This document shows positions 15,436-24,889 of a stretch of DNA of 64,000 nucleotides, piece by piece. Origin of the DNA: Bradyrhizobium sp. ISRA430 (GTDB taxonomy: Bacteria; Pseudomonadota; Alphaproteobacteria; Rhizobiales; Xanthobacteraceae); assembly GCF_029909975.1 (NCBI RefSeq), contig NZ_CP094516.1:6302501-6366500 (forward strand), given 5' to 3'. How positions within the stretch are numbered: the first letter of the stretch is position 1; the number at the start of each line of letters is the position of its first letter. The notes beneath the pieces are model-generated. The model was given only the letters and a program-made list of their open reading frames with translations, was not told where the DNA came from and did no database searches. A program made the translations under genes and the position numbers.

Positions 15436-16870
15436 CTACGACATGAATCGCATCATCTTCTCCAGCCGCGCTATCTTGCCGCCATAAGGCGGGTAGAGGT
15501 CGGCGAGCCGGTTGAATTTCGAGCGATAGAACACCGGCTTCAACTTGCTGAACGTGCGAAAGCCCCATTCGCCGTGATAGGCGCCGGTGCCGGATGCGCC
15601 GACGCCGCCCATCGGCTGGTTGATTTGCGTGAAATGAAACAGGCAGTCGTTGACGGTGACGCCGCCGGAGACGGTGCGCGCCAACACCTCGTCGCGGGCA
15701 GTGCGATCCTTGCCGAACCAGTAGAGCGCGAGCGGCCGGTCGCGCCGGTTGACGAAGGCGATTGCGTCGGTCGGATCGCGATAGCCCAGCACCGGCAGCA
15801 CGGGACCAAAGATTTCCTCCTGCATCGCTGCCATCTCTTCGGTGGCGCCGACCACCAGCGTCGGCGGGAATTTGCGATGTGCCTTCCAGTTTGGATCGTC
15901 GGGCTTTGCCGGCTGCAGGATCTTTGCGCCGCGAGTCGCCGCATCCGCCACGAGGCCCTCCAGCCGCGCATAATGCCGATCGGAGATAACAGCGGTGTAG
16001 TCCTTGTTTGCGGGATCGGTGCCGAACATGCGCCGCATCTGCGCACGCACCTTCTCGGCAAAGGCCTGCACAAAATTCTCCGGCACCAGCGAATAGTCCG
16101 GCGCGATGAAGGTCTGTCCGGCATTGAGCAGCTTGCTGTAGGCGACGCGCTCGGCCGCCTCGTCGAGATCGGCCGATGCGTCGATGATCGCGGGCGACTT
16201 GCCGCCGAGCTCGAGCGTCACCGGCGTCAGATTGCGTCCCGCGGCTTCCGCGACCAGCCGGCCGACCCGGGTCGAGCCGGTGAATACCAGGTGATCGAAG
16301 GGCAGCGTCGCAAACGTCTTTGCGACCTCATCCTCGATGCCGGTGACCAGCACTTCCGTGGCGTCGAATTTCTGCGCGACCGCCTGCTTCAGCAGCGCGG
16401 AGAAATGCGGGACCAGCTCGCTCGGCTTGATGATGACGCGGTTGCCCGCGGCGATCGCGCCGATCGCGGGTGCGAGCGTGAGCTGGAGCGGGTAATTCCA
16501 AGGCGCGATGATGCCGACCACGCCGAGCGGCTGCGGGATCAGCCGGTTGCGTGCGGGCAGGAATTGCAGCGCGGTCGCTACGCGCTGCGGCGCCATCCAG
16601 GTCTTCAGGTGTTTGGTGGCGTGCCGGATTTCGCTGAACACCAGAAGCGTCTCGGCGATGGTGGTCTCCACCGCCGAGCGGTGGCCGAAATCGGTTGAGA
16701 TCGCCTGCTGGAAGCGTTCTTCGTTGTCGGCGACCACGGCGCGCAGGCGCGCCAGCCGGTCGAGGCGTTCGGCGAGGTCAGGGGGCCGGCTCGGCCCGCG
16801 ACCGCGCGACCATGGCCTGGAAGGCGTCCTCCAGCGCCCGCAGCGGGGCGCTCGTCAGGGATTTGTCCAT
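15436..16870 (-). pseudogene. coniferyl-aldehyde-dehydrogenase-like gene, frameshifted, catalytic Cys lost
   Basis: Read as a whole, the locus encodes a 477-residue NAD(P)-dependent aldehyde dehydrogenase of the coniferyl aldehyde type. It starts MDKSLTSAPLRALEDAF behind GAGGGGAAG and ends YPPYGGKIARLEKMMRFMS. One extra base in the five-G run at 16781-16785 shifts the frame after about 30 codons and produces an immediate TGA. The downstream frame resumes as DLAERLDRLARLRAVV and continues to the end. The active-site motif normally NAGQTCIAPDY reads NAGQTFIAPDY, with codon 16108-16110 as TTC, while Glu in LELGGKSP and the Rossmann part are intact. A GTG at 16737 could start a shortened product, but it would still lack the nucleophile. 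Confidence 0.85.
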
Positions 16871-17173
16871 GGCGCTTCCCCTCAAAATGGCGTTTCCCCT
16901 CAATCTTGTTGCCGCAAGCTGGCGCTTTTGCGGAACTTCTGGCAAGAGCGCGCCAACCGGGCATCGGCCCGCTTGCCTGTCATAAAGTCGAAAAAAACGT
17001 CGCCGCGGGCCTTTCCAAACCCGGCCCGGGTTGATACATACCCCCCGCACCCGATGGGTTTCGCCCCGGGTAGCCTTCCAAGGAAGCCGTTGGGACGCGA
17101 TGAAAACCGCGCGAGCAGCGCAGGTCCTCATCCACCGTCCCCGGTACTCTGGTGAAGGCATGCAACGGTTTAA
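16871..17173. other. gap upstream of tRNA-fMet and the aldehyde dehydrogenase remnant
   Basis: The 303-base gap must hold the tRNA promoter. Just upstream of the dehydrogenase start, TGGCG-TTCCCCTCAA is repeated imperfectly in tandem. Frames that run through this gap into the tRNA are not credible genes. Confidence 0.45.
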
Positions 17174-17250
<77 letters not shown>

Positions 17251-17270
17251 CTTTTGTTGTAACTCGCTCG

Positions 17271-17296
17271 CCGTCCCGGTCTAACCACCGGGACGG
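17271..17296 (+). terminator. terminator hairpin after tRNA-fMet
   Basis: CCGTCCCGGT and ACCGGGACGG make a perfect 10-bp stem around a 6-base loop, followed by an AT-rich ATATTTAAA. It begins 20 bases after the tRNA CCA end. Confidence 0.8.
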
Positions 17297-17680
17297 ATAT
17301 TTAAACGGCCGGGCGAGGTCCAGCCCGGCAGTGTTCCGCGCGCCGCTGATCGAGGAGCTGCGGAGAGTATTGGGTTATCCTCCTGCTGTCGACGCCTACA
17401 TCGTCGTGTGGCTCCTAACCGAACAATCCAGCGCTCAGGCTGCTGAGGTTATGGACGGCCCAGCCTCCTGTGCGCATCTTGACCGGCCCGGTTTGTCATA
17501 AACCGATTGGTCGGCCGGGTAGGCGGGTCCTCAGGTAAATCCATCGCGGATTCTGAGGGTTTTGTCGGATAACCCTTTTTGAGCGCCGATGGTACCATCA
17601 GCTCGCTCCTGTTGCCGGAGCGTTGGCGACGACAGGCGGCAACGCGTATAGCACGTACCCCCAATAGGCAGAGGACTCTG
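17297..17680. other. gap with conserved AGGGTT hairpin motif
   Basis: No gene is firmly supported. At 17556-17576 the sequence AGGGTT-TTGTCGGAT-AACCCT forms a 6-bp hairpin; nearly the same sequence lies upstream of a NarL-type regulator at 42220. GATGGTACCATC at 17588 is a perfect palindrome shortly before the DUF3551 gene. A plus-strand frame ending at 17501 runs through the tRNA and is rejected. Confidence 0.5.
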
Positions 17681-17914
17681 ATGTGCCGTCTTCTGTTCGC
17701 CGCTGTTTCCGCAGTGTTGATTCTGGCCGCGGTCAGTTCGGTCTCGCCCGCGGTCGCGGCCCGCTACTGTCTCCAGGGCCGCCATTGGGGTTATCCCGGC
17801 AACTGCCAGTTCTCGACTTTCCAGCAGTGCAGGGCGGCTGCCTCAGGCACTAATTCGTCCTGCGGCATCAACCCGCGCTATGCGTCTGGGCGCCAGCGGC
17901 AGGGCAGACCGTAA
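17681..17914 (+). CDS. DUF3551 small secreted cysteine protein
   Basis: This 77-residue protein has a Sec-type leader of about 27 residues ending PAVAA. The mature region has Cys30, 42, 50 and 61 in the DUF3551 pattern (YCLQGRHWGYPGNCQF, QQCRAAASGT, CGINPRYA). Four cysteines in a 50-residue exported protein imply two disulfides. GAGGA lies at the right distance from the ATG. The family is abundant in Bradyrhizobium and has no known function. Two further members occur as a tandem pair near the other end of this window. Confidence 0.88.
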   Translation: MCRLLFAAVSAVLILAAVSSVSPAVAARYCLQGRHWGYPGNCQFSTFQQCRAAASGTNSSCGINPRYASGRQRQGRP

Positions 17915-17974
17915 CCGAACTCCGGAGTGGATTTGCTTCGAGTCGTCGTTGGCCAATGCCGGATCGCGAAGCTA

Positions 17975-19025
17975 GAGCGGTTCCCGATCAGGTTGGTTCG
18001 TATCCAGCGGCTGCGAAGTAGTTGGCGCATTCGCGCGGCGTGAAGCGATCGAGGCAGCGTCCGATTGCGTTCCACAAGCCTTCGACGGTGCGCTCGGCGG
18101 CCCTGCGCAGCAGCGCTTTCAGCTTGGCGAAGGCGTTCTCGATGGGATTGAGGTCGGGACTGTAGGGCGGGAGATAGAGGAGCTTTGCGCCGGCAGCCTC
18201 GATCGCTGCGCGCACGCCTGCGCCCTTGTGGCTGCCGAGATTGTCCATGACGACGATATCTCCTTCCCGCAATTCTGGAACGAGCACCTGGTCCACATAA
18301 GCCTGGAAGGCGAGCCCGTTGATCGGCCCATCGAGAACCATCGGCGCGACCATGCCCGACAGGCGCAGGCCTGCAACAAAGGTCGTTGTCTTCCAGTGGC
18401 CGTGCGGAATGGAGGCCCGCAGCCGCTCGCCGCGGGGCGCACGCCCGCGCGGGCGTGCCATGTTGGTTGACGCCCATGTCTCGTCAATGAAGATGAGCTT
18501 GTCAGGATCGAGGCCAATCTGGCCGTCGACCCACTCTTCTCGCTTCTTCAGGACGTCCGGCCGCTCTTGCTCAGTGGCGTATACAGTCTTTTTTTGAGCG
18601 TGATCTTGCGACGCTGGAAGAAGCGCGACAACGCGGAGACGCTGAAAGCGTGTCCATCGGCGGCGAGCGCCGCCTTCAGTTCCTCCAATGTGCTGTCGGG
18701 CTTGGCCGCAATCAGCGCGAGGATGCGTTCAGCTTGCGCTTCGATCGCCTGCGAGCGTCGATCGCCGCCCTGTGGCTTCGGCGTCACTTCGCCCGTCTCG
18801 CGCGCTTGCGCCATCCAGCGGATCGCACTCGACACGCCCACTCGAAAGTGCGCAGCGGCCTCCCGACACGACATGCCGCCCGCAACGGCGGCAACCACAC
18901 GCTTGCGGAGATCAATCGAAAGAGGTGGCGCCATGCCCGCCGGCCTCCTTCGCCAGCAGGCAGTTTGAATCAGAACCGGCGTGATTTGGGAATCCCTAAC
19001 GATTCAATTTGGTCGGGAACCGCTC
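17975..19025 (-). mobile_element. complete IS630-family insertion sequence
   Basis: The element is 1051 bp. Its ends are inverted repeats that share GAGCGGTTCCCGA perfectly and match about 21 of 28 positions overall. It is bounded on each side by TA (17973-17974 and 19026-19027), the target duplicated by IS630/Tc1-type elements. It holds one transposase gene made of two overlapping frames. It has landed just past the DUF3551 gene and interrupts no recognisable gene. Confidence 0.92.
17988..18934 (-). CDS. IS630-family transposase, expressed by -1 frameshift
   Basis: The first frame (18934 to 18548) gives a helix-turn-helix DNA-binding region (SCREAAAHFRVGVSSAIRWM). The second, ending at 17988, carries the DDE catalytic part. 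A seven-A run on the coding strand near 18589-18595 allows slippage by -1. After slippage the product continues KKTVYATEQERPDVLKKREE and then LIFIDETWAST (first Asp), VVMDNLGSHKG (second Asp) and PYSPDLNPIENAF (Glu). The fused protein is about 315 residues, normal for the family, and all three catalytic residues are present, so the element may be active. Frameshifting at such A runs is known for IS630 relatives; its use here is inferred. Confidence 0.88.
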
Positions 19026-19206
19026 TAGGCGAGCCGATACGGGTGAGCATTGACGCAGCATGCAGAACAGCCCAAGGATCGAGAGGCTAATAGCGGATGG
19101 CGTACAGCGTCTTCGCGATTTCTTCCTCTAGTCTTTGTCCTCCAAGAAGCGATATGCGTGATGGCGCTCAAGGGCACGGGACGGGAGACCGGTTCCTCGC
19201 CCAAGC

Positions 19207-19734
19207 TCATGCACCTCGTGCATCGCGTATTGCTTGAGCGACTTTCGTCGCTTGCGAAACTCGTCCGATCTTTGCGCCCGCAACGATCGTTCTCCGGCGT
19301 CTGCTTTCCTTTGGCGCCATGCCTTCGCTCGCGGTGGCTCCGGCAGGGGGATAAGGAATGAAGTTCGCGGCTCGACGCAGCGCGAGAGCTTTTTGAGCCG
19401 CTTCAACATGTGCGGTCCGAGCTGCCAGGTTGTGAAGACGCCTGAGCTCGTTGTTCACCCGCTTCAGCGCAGCGGCGAAGACCTGCCTGCGTTGTGATGG
19501 ATACTCGGTGGTCCCGGGGAAGCTTGCTCCGCGAGCCTCACCTTTTCTCCGTGTCTCTCGCCGCTTTTGCCGGCTGAGCGTTCTCTCCTTATCGCGCATC
19601 TTGCGCAAGCGAGGCCGCATGGCCTGAAGCTCCGTCGCTTCGACATCATAGATGGCGGGATGGTGCGTGAGGCGGATCGTCTCGTATTCTTCGTGGCTGA
19701 GGATGCTCCGTTCGAACTTGCATGGGAGCGACAT
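19207..19734 (-). CDS. hypothetical basic helical protein
   Basis: This protein of 175 residues is rich in Arg, Lys and Ala, with extended helical or coiled-coil stretches (RPRLRKMRDKERTLSRQKRRE, VFAAALKRVNNELRRLHNLAAR). There is no signal peptide or membrane segment. GGAGG precedes a pair of ATGs; the second (MSLPCKFERSILSHEEYE) has the better spacing, the first would add two residues. The polar basic nature suggests nucleic-acid binding, but no family was recognised. It lies next to the IS630 element. Overlapping frames on the other strand look less protein-like. Confidence 0.6.
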   Translation of the reverse strand: MSLPCKFERSILSHEEYETIRLTHHPAIYDVEATELQAMRPRLRKMRDKERTLSRQKRRETRRKGEARGASFPGTTEYPSQRRQVFAAALKRVNNELRRLHNLAARTAHVEAAQKALALRRAANFIPYPPAGATASEGMAPKESRRRRTIVAGAKIGRVSQATKVAQAIRDARGA

Positions 19735-19791
19735 TGCCATTCCTCCATTTGATTTCCAACAGTGCAGGCAACAAGACTCGTTTAGATTGCA

Positions 19792-19965
19792 ATGCGGGTC
19801 TTACCAGATGTTGTCCCCAATCTTGACCCCCTCGTCATCCGACATATTCGCGTTGCGCTCGCCCTCACCGAGCCGGACCTCGATAGCGGTGTCCGCATCC
19901 GCAACGACCACCTGCTCCAAGCGCTGCTACCGCAAGAACTGCTTAAATCGTCGAAGCGAAAGTAG
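19792..19965 (+). CDS. possible 57-residue protein
   Basis: A short frame encodes MRVLPDVVPNLDPLVIRHI followed by an Arg/Leu-rich tail ending LLKSSKRK. Its amphipathic helical composition looks protein-like. However, there is no good ribosome binding site, and its last 39 bases overlap the end of the convergent ABC permease gene. It may be the tail of a degraded gene. Confidence 0.22.
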   Translation: MRVLPDVVPNLDPLVIRHIRVALALTEPDLDSGVRIRNDHLLQALLPQELLKSSKRK

Positions 19966-21039
19966 GAACAGGATTGCTCCGATCAACGGCAAGGCAGCGA
20001 TCTGCGGCCAGACGACAGCAAGATCGGCGCCGCGAAACAGCACGGCTTGTGCGAGAATGACGAAGTGGGTGTTGGGCGCGGCCAGCATGATATTCTGGAT
20101 GATCTCGGGCATGCTCTCCCGTGGCGTCGTGGCTCCAGACAGCATCTGAAGCGGCATCAACACAAGCATCATCAGCAGGCCGAACTGCGGCATGGATCCG
20201 CCGACCGTCGCCAGAAAGATGCCCAAGCTTGTCATTGCAAACAAATAGAGTGCTGTACCGAACAGGAACAGCGGGATCGAGCCGCCGATCCGGACCGCGA
20301 GCAAGCCCTGCACAACGAAGACGAGGGAGACAGCGGATGCAACAAGAACGACAAGACCCATCGACCAGATCTTGCTGGCCATGATCTCGAACGGCGTCAC
20401 CGGCATGACCAGCAGATGCTCGATCGTGCCGTGCTCACGCTCGCGGATCAGTGCCGCGCCGGTCAGGATGATCGACAGCATCGTGATGGAGGAGATGATG
20501 TTGTTGATGGCGCCGAACCAGCTCTTGTTGAGTTCCGGATTGAAGCGTGCGCGTAGCGCCAGATCGATCGGCAGCGGCGCGGCCGAACGGTAGCGGGACA
20601 GAAACTCGCCGACCTCGTCGCTGACGATGGACTGGATGTAGCCGCTTCCCGTGAAAGCCTGCGACATGCGCGTCGCATCCACGTTGAGCTGGATGGCGGG
20701 CGATCTCTGCGCCAGCAGGTCACGCTGGAAGTTGGGCGGGATGTTGAGAGCGAAGGTGTCGAGCCCGGCATCCATGCGTGCCATGATGTCCGATTGCGGG
20801 ATCAGCCGCGGGACCGTGAAATAGGGCGGGCTGAACGCGGTGATGATGCGCGTGGCGGCCGGCGACCTGTCCTCGTCGACGATAGCCAGCGCCGCCTGGT
20901 TCAGCGTCTCGGGCTGAGCCCTGGACGAGGTATAGATGGAGACCGTGAAGGCATAGACAATCAGCGCCAGCATCATCGGATCGCGCAACAGGCCCCGCAG
21001 TTCCTTGACGCCGAGCTGGACGATATTGCCTGCGCGCAT
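19927..21039 (-). CDS. ABC-2 type permease (YhhJ/YbhR-like)
   Basis: This 370-residue membrane protein has the exporter-permease layout: one N-terminal membrane helix (residues about 22-42), a large periplasmic domain of roughly 130 residues, then about five helices from 180 to the C-terminus, with the LIREREHGTIEHLLVMPV coupling motif near the first of them. It forms the second half of a drug or lipid exporter with the ATPase-permease fusion just upstream; the two genes are only 2 bases apart. With the preceding HlyD-type adaptor this matches the E. coli YhiI-RbbA-YhhJ arrangement. Confidence 0.9.
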   Translation of the reverse strand: MRAGNIVQLGVKELRGLLRDPMMLALIVYAFTVSIYTSSRAQPETLNQAALAIVDEDRSPAATRIITAFSPPYFTVPRLIPQSDIMARMDAGLDTFALNIPPNFQRDLLAQRSPAIQLNVDATRMSQAFTGSGYIQSIVSDEVGEFLSRYRSAAPLPIDLALRARFNPELNKSWFGAINNIISSITMLSIILTGAALIREREHGTIEHLLVMPVTPFEIMASKIWSMGLVVLVASAVSLVFVVQGLLAVRIGGSIPLFLFGTALYLFAMTSLGIFLATVGGSMPQFGLLMMLVLMPLQMLSGATTPRESMPEIIQNIMLAAPNTHFVILAQAVLFRGADLAVVWPQIAALPLIGAILFLLSLRRFKQFLR

Positions 21040-21041
21040 GA

Positions 21042-23819
21042 TTAGTTCGCCTGTTTCTTGAGCAGCAGCACGCCAAGCCCGAGCAGCACGGGGATGGTAA
21101 CGAGAAGCGCAAGGAACGGTCCCGAAAGATCGCCGAAGTCGAGCCCCTTCGAGAAGGTGCCGCGCGTGATGGTGACGAAATGCGCCGTCGGGTAGATCCG
21201 TCCGAAGATAGCGGCGGCGCCCTGGAGCGATGAGACCGGATCGATCAGCCCCGAATATTGCGTGGCCGGAATCATGGTGAGGAGCGCGGTCGCGAAGATC
21301 GCCGCAATCTGGCTCGTCATGAATGACGAGATGACGAGTCCCATCGCCGTCGTGACGACGACGTAGAGGAGGGCGGCCGCCGTGAAGGCCGCGAAGCTGC
21401 CCCTGAAGGGAACGCCGAACGCGAACACGGCGAAAGCCGTCAGCAGGAAGAAGTTCAGCATGGCGAGCGCGACATAGGGCAGCTGCTTGCCGAGCAGAAA
21501 CTCGATCCGGGTCACCGGCGTGACGAAGAAGTTGATGATCGATCCCAGCTCCTTCTCCCGCACGACGCTTAGCGTCGCCAGGATCGCCGGGATGATCAGG
21601 AGCAGGATCGGTATCACGGCGGGGGCCATCGCGACGATGCTTCTGATATCGGGGTTGTAGAGGAAGCGGACCTCAAGCTGGTAGTCGCCGGTGGTTGCGG
21701 CATTGCCCAGGAGCTGCCGGGTCCGTTGCGCGAGCCAGGTCGCGTGCATCGCCTGGACATAGCTGCGCACCGTCTCCGCGCGCGACGGCATCGCGCCGTC
21801 GACCCAGGCGCCGATCTGAACGTTGCTGCCGCGCGCGACGTCGCGTCCAAACCCGGGCGGGATTTCGATCGCGAGGCTCAGCTCGCCGTTGCGCATGCGG
21901 CGGTCGAGATCATCATAGTCGGCGATCGGCGCGAGCTCGGTGAAATAGCGGGACCCTGCGATCTGCAGGACGTAGTCGCGGCTGATGGTGGTGTCGTCGC
22001 GGTCCATGACGGCGAAGGAAAGATTCTCGACGTCCATGTTGATGCCGTAGCCCATCACGAACATCAGGATGAGGCTGCCGAGAATGGCAAGCGTGGCGCG
22101 GATCGGATCGCGCCTGAGCTCGAGCGCCTCCCGCTGTGTGTAGGCAAACATGCGTCGGGGATCGAAGAAGCTCAAGGCGCTGTGCATGGCCCCGTGCGTC
22201 TTGGCGGTGGCGGCTTCGGTCACATGCGGCGTGGCACGCGCCACGCTCGCGTCGGTCGCGGCGATCGCGTCCTTCAGGTAGGCAACGAAGGCTTCTTCTA
22301 GGTTGCCGCCGCCGCGACGCTCTGCGATCCCTGCCGGCGTGTCGCTGATCATCACCTTGCCGGCATGCATCAGAGAGATGCGGTCGCATCGCTCCGCCTC
22401 GTTCATGAAATGAGTGGACACGAAGATCGTGACATTGTCGCGCCGTGACAGATCGGACAGGATCTGCCAGAAGCCGTCGCGGGCGACCGGATCGACGCCG
22501 GAGGTCGGTTCGTCCAGGATCAGGATGTCGGGCGCGTGGATCATGGCGACCGCAAGCGACAGGCGCTGGCGCACGCCAAGCGGCAGCGCGTCGGGCAATG
22601 CGTCGATGACATGGGTGAGGTCGAAGTCGTCGACCATCTTGCGGACACGATCCTCGATGGTGTCAGGCGCGAGACGGAACAGCCGCGCGTGCAGCTTCAG
22701 GTTCTGGCGAATCGTCAGCTCGGAATAGAGCGAAAAGGCCTGCGACATATAACCGACGCGCCGCCGGACATCCATGTCATTGGGATCGACCTCGTGCCCG
22801 AACAGCCTGGCTTCGCCTTCGCTCGCCGGCAAAAGCCCAGTCAGCACCTTCATCGTCGTGGTCTTGCCGCAGCCGTTCGAGCCAAGGAAGCCGAAGATCT
22901 CGCCGCGGGCGATGCGGAAGCTGACATGGTCGACGGCCGTGAAGTCGCCGAACCTGACGGTCAGCCGCTCGGCCTCGATTGCGATGTCGTCATGATCGCT
23001 TGCGCGCGGTGGGATCACCACCTCCTTGTAACCCCGTCGCTGCTCCTCAGGCAGCAGGGCAATGAAGGCTGCATCGAGATTGTCGGCGCCGGTCTGTTGC
23101 AGCAGCTTCGCCGGAGTGCCGGTCGCTAGCACTCGCCCGTCCTTCATCGCAACGAGCCAGTCGAAGCGCGCGGCTTCCTCCATATAGGCGGTCGCAACGA
23201 CGACGCTCATGCCCGGACGATCCTTTCGGATCGTCTCGATCAGCTCCCAAAACTGCCGGCGCGAGAGCGGGTCGACGCCCGTCGTGGGCTCGTCGAGGAT
23301 CAGGAGATCAGGATCGTGAATCAGCGCGCAGCAGAGGCCGAGCTTCTGCTTCATGCCGCCCGACAGCTTGCCGGCTGGTCGATCGGTAAAGGGACTAAGG
23401 CCGGTGTCCGTGAGGAGTTGCCGTATGCGTTCCTCCCGCTCGCACTGGTCGTGCCCGAACAGGCGGCCGAAGAAATCCACATTCTCGAAGACAGAGAGAG
23501 TCGGGTAGAGATTCTTGCCCAGGCCCTGCGGCATATAGGCGATCTGCGGACAGGTGCGCCGTCGGTGCGTGCTATCCGCCATATCGCCGCCGAGCACCTG
23601 AATCCGTCCATCCTGGATGGCGCGGGCGCCTGCGACTAGCGAGAGCAGGCTGGACTTGCCGACGCCGTCAGGTCCAATTAGGCCCACCATGCGTGCTGAG
23701 GGAATGTCGAGCGTGACGCCATCCAGCGCACGAGTCTTGTCGTAGGACAGCCCGACCGCTTCGAGGCGTATCACCGGCGCCGGAGAGAGTAACTGATCGC
23801 CGTTCGACGTATCGCTCAT
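21042..23819 (-). CDS. RbbA-type ABC transporter: two ATPase domains fused to an ABC-2 permease
   Basis: This 925-residue fusion has a first ATPase domain (Walker A GPDGVGKS at 49-56, signature LSGGMKQKL, Walker [13 protein letters not shown]). The second runs from about residue 285 ([22 protein letters not shown]). A C-terminal permease with six predicted helices begins near 580. Its signature in the second copy is degenerate (LPLGVRQRL). The length is close to E. coli RbbA (about 911). The ATG overlaps the stop of the adaptor gene as ATGA, which sets the start; a farther ATG would add 11 residues. It probably drives export through the inner membrane with the downstream permease. Confidence 0.92.
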   Translation of the reverse strand: MSDTSNGDQLLSPAPVIRLEAVGLSYDKTRALDGVTLDIPSARMVGLIGPDGVGKSSLLSLVAGARAIQDGRIQVLGGDMADSTHRRRTCPQIAYMPQGLGKNLYPTLSVFENVDFFGRLFGHDQCEREERIRQLLTDTGLSPFTDRPAGKLSGGMKQKLGLCCALIHDPDLLILDEPTTGVDPLSRRQFWELIETIRKDRPGMSVVVATAYMEEAARFDWLVAMKDGRVLATGTPAKLLQQTGADNLDAAFIALLPEEQRRGYKEVVIPPRASDHDDIAIEAERLTVRFGDFTAVDHVSFRIARGEIFGFLGSNGCGKTTTMKVLTGLLPASEGEARLFGHEVDPNDMDVRRRVGYMSQAFSLYSELTIRQNLKLHARLFRLAPDTIEDRVRKMVDDFDLTHVIDALPDALPLGVRQRLSLAVAMIHAPDILILDEPTSGVDPVARDGFWQILSDLSRRDNVTIFVSTHFMNEAERCDRISLMHAGKVMISDTPAGIAERRGGGNLEEAFVAYLKDAIAATDASVARATPHVTEAATAKTHGAMHSALSFFDPRRMFAYTQREALELRRDPIRATLAILGSLILMFVMGYGINMDVENLSFAVMDRDDTTISRDYVLQIAGSRYFTELAPIADYDDLDRRMRNGELSLAIEIPPGFGRDVARGSNVQIGAWVDGAMPSRAETVRSYVQAMHATWLAQRTRQLLGNAATTGDYQLEVRFLYNPDIRSIVAMAPAVIPILLLIIPAILATLSVVREKELGSIINFFVTPVTRIEFLLGKQLPYVALAMLNFFLLTAFAVFAFGVPFRGSFAAFTAAALLYVVVTTAMGLVISSFMTSQIAAIFATALLTMIPATQYSGLIDPVSSLQGAAAIFGRIYPTAHFVTITRGTFSKGLDFGDLSGPFLALLVTIPVLLGLGVLLLKKQAN

Positions 23820-24886
23820 TTGACCAGATGTTCCGTCAATTGCGCCGGCCATTCGGCGTCAGGGTCGAGCCGGACGAAGGCCAGGCCGGGTAAGCCGGTC
23901 TTGACCTGCTCGATGTTCCGCCGCAGCAGGTCCGGTGAGATATGCGCCCTCACGCGGAACATCAGCTTCTGCCGCTCCTCTTCGGTTTCGACGGTCTTCG
24001 GCGTGAATTGTGCGACGCTGGCGACGAACGTCGCCTTGGCGGGAATGACCCATTGCGGTGCTGCGTCAAGCACGAGGCGGACCTCCGAGCCGATCGCGAC
24101 GCGGCCGGCCTGCGCCGTCGGCAGGAAGAACGTCATGTAGACGTCGCCGAGGTCGACGAGGTTGAGCACGCGTCCGCCAGCGGAGAGAACTTCGCCCGGC
24201 TGGGCCACGCGGAATTGGACGCGTCCGTCGCGAGGCGCGCGCAGCGTCGAGTCGTTGAGATCGGCCTTGATGCTCTCGATGGCGGCTTTCGCCGCCTCGA
24301 CGGCAGCTTCCGCATCGACGACTTGTGCTTCGGCGGCGCTGATCGCAGCTTCCGAGCCGGCGAACTGGGCCTCCGAAGCGGCCACAGCGGCGCGCGCGCC
24401 GTTGGCGGCCGCCCGGTCGTCGTCAAGCACCTGCTGGGACACAGCGTTGGTTCTGATCAATGTTTCGGAACGTTGCAGCTTTCGATCGGCCGCATCGAGC
24501 TCCGCGCTGCGCTGGTTAATCACAGCGGTCGCTGTCTTCTTCTCGGCCTCGCGCTGGGTCACGAGGCTCTTGGCGGTGTCGATCCCGATCGTGGCACGGC
24601 GCAACTGCGCCTGGGCCTGGCGGTACTGTGCCTCGAGCTGCACGGTATCCATTTGCGCGAGCGCCTGTCCGGCCGACACCAGATCGCCCTCCCGCACCAG
24701 GATGTCCCTGATGCGCCCGGGCGTCTTGGTCGCGATATCGATTTCCACGGCCTCGATGCGGCCGTTGCCGCTGGCGAAGCCCGCCGTAAGGCTGTCGCCT
24801 CCCAGCTTCTGCCAGGCGAAGTAGCCGCCCGCGCCGAGCGCCACGACGAGGAGAGCGATCAGCCAGCGTTTTCGATTGCGCGTCAT
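23816..24886 (-). CDS. HlyD/YhiI-family membrane fusion protein
   Basis: This 356-residue adaptor is anchored by one N-terminal helix (residues about 9-25, [19 protein letters not shown]). It has a biotinyl-lipoyl half-motif ([18 protein letters not shown]), then a long Ala/Gln-rich coiled-coil hairpin from about 95 to 215, and a beta-barrel domain ([18 protein letters not shown]). It bridges the ABC exporter encoded immediately downstream to an outer-membrane channel. It begins three bases after the RND pump gene ends, so both exporter systems appear to share one transcript. Confidence 0.92.
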   Translation of the reverse strand: MTRNRKRWLIALLVVALGAGGYFAWQKLGGDSLTAGFASGNGRIEAVEIDIATKTPGRIRDILVREGDLVSAGQALAQMDTVQLEAQYRQAQAQLRRATIGIDTAKSLVTQREAEKKTATAVINQRSAELDAADRKLQRSETLIRTNAVSQQVLDDDRAAANGARAAVAASEAQFAGSEAAISAAEAQVVDAEAAVEAAKAAIESIKADLNDSTLRAPRDGRVQFRVAQPGEVLSAGGRVLNLVDLGDVYMTFFLPTAQAGRVAIGSEVRLVLDAAPQWVIPAKATFVASVAQFTPKTVETEEERQKLMFRVRAHISPDLLRRNIEQVKTGLPGLAFVRLDPDAEWPAQLTEHLVK

Positions 24887-24889
24887 GGT

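Noticed and set aside
15433..16698. 421-codon plus-strand frame over the aldehyde dehydrogenase
   Set aside because: It is antisense to a locus whose minus-strand product is plainly an aldehyde dehydrogenase; it is not evidence for an alternative gene.
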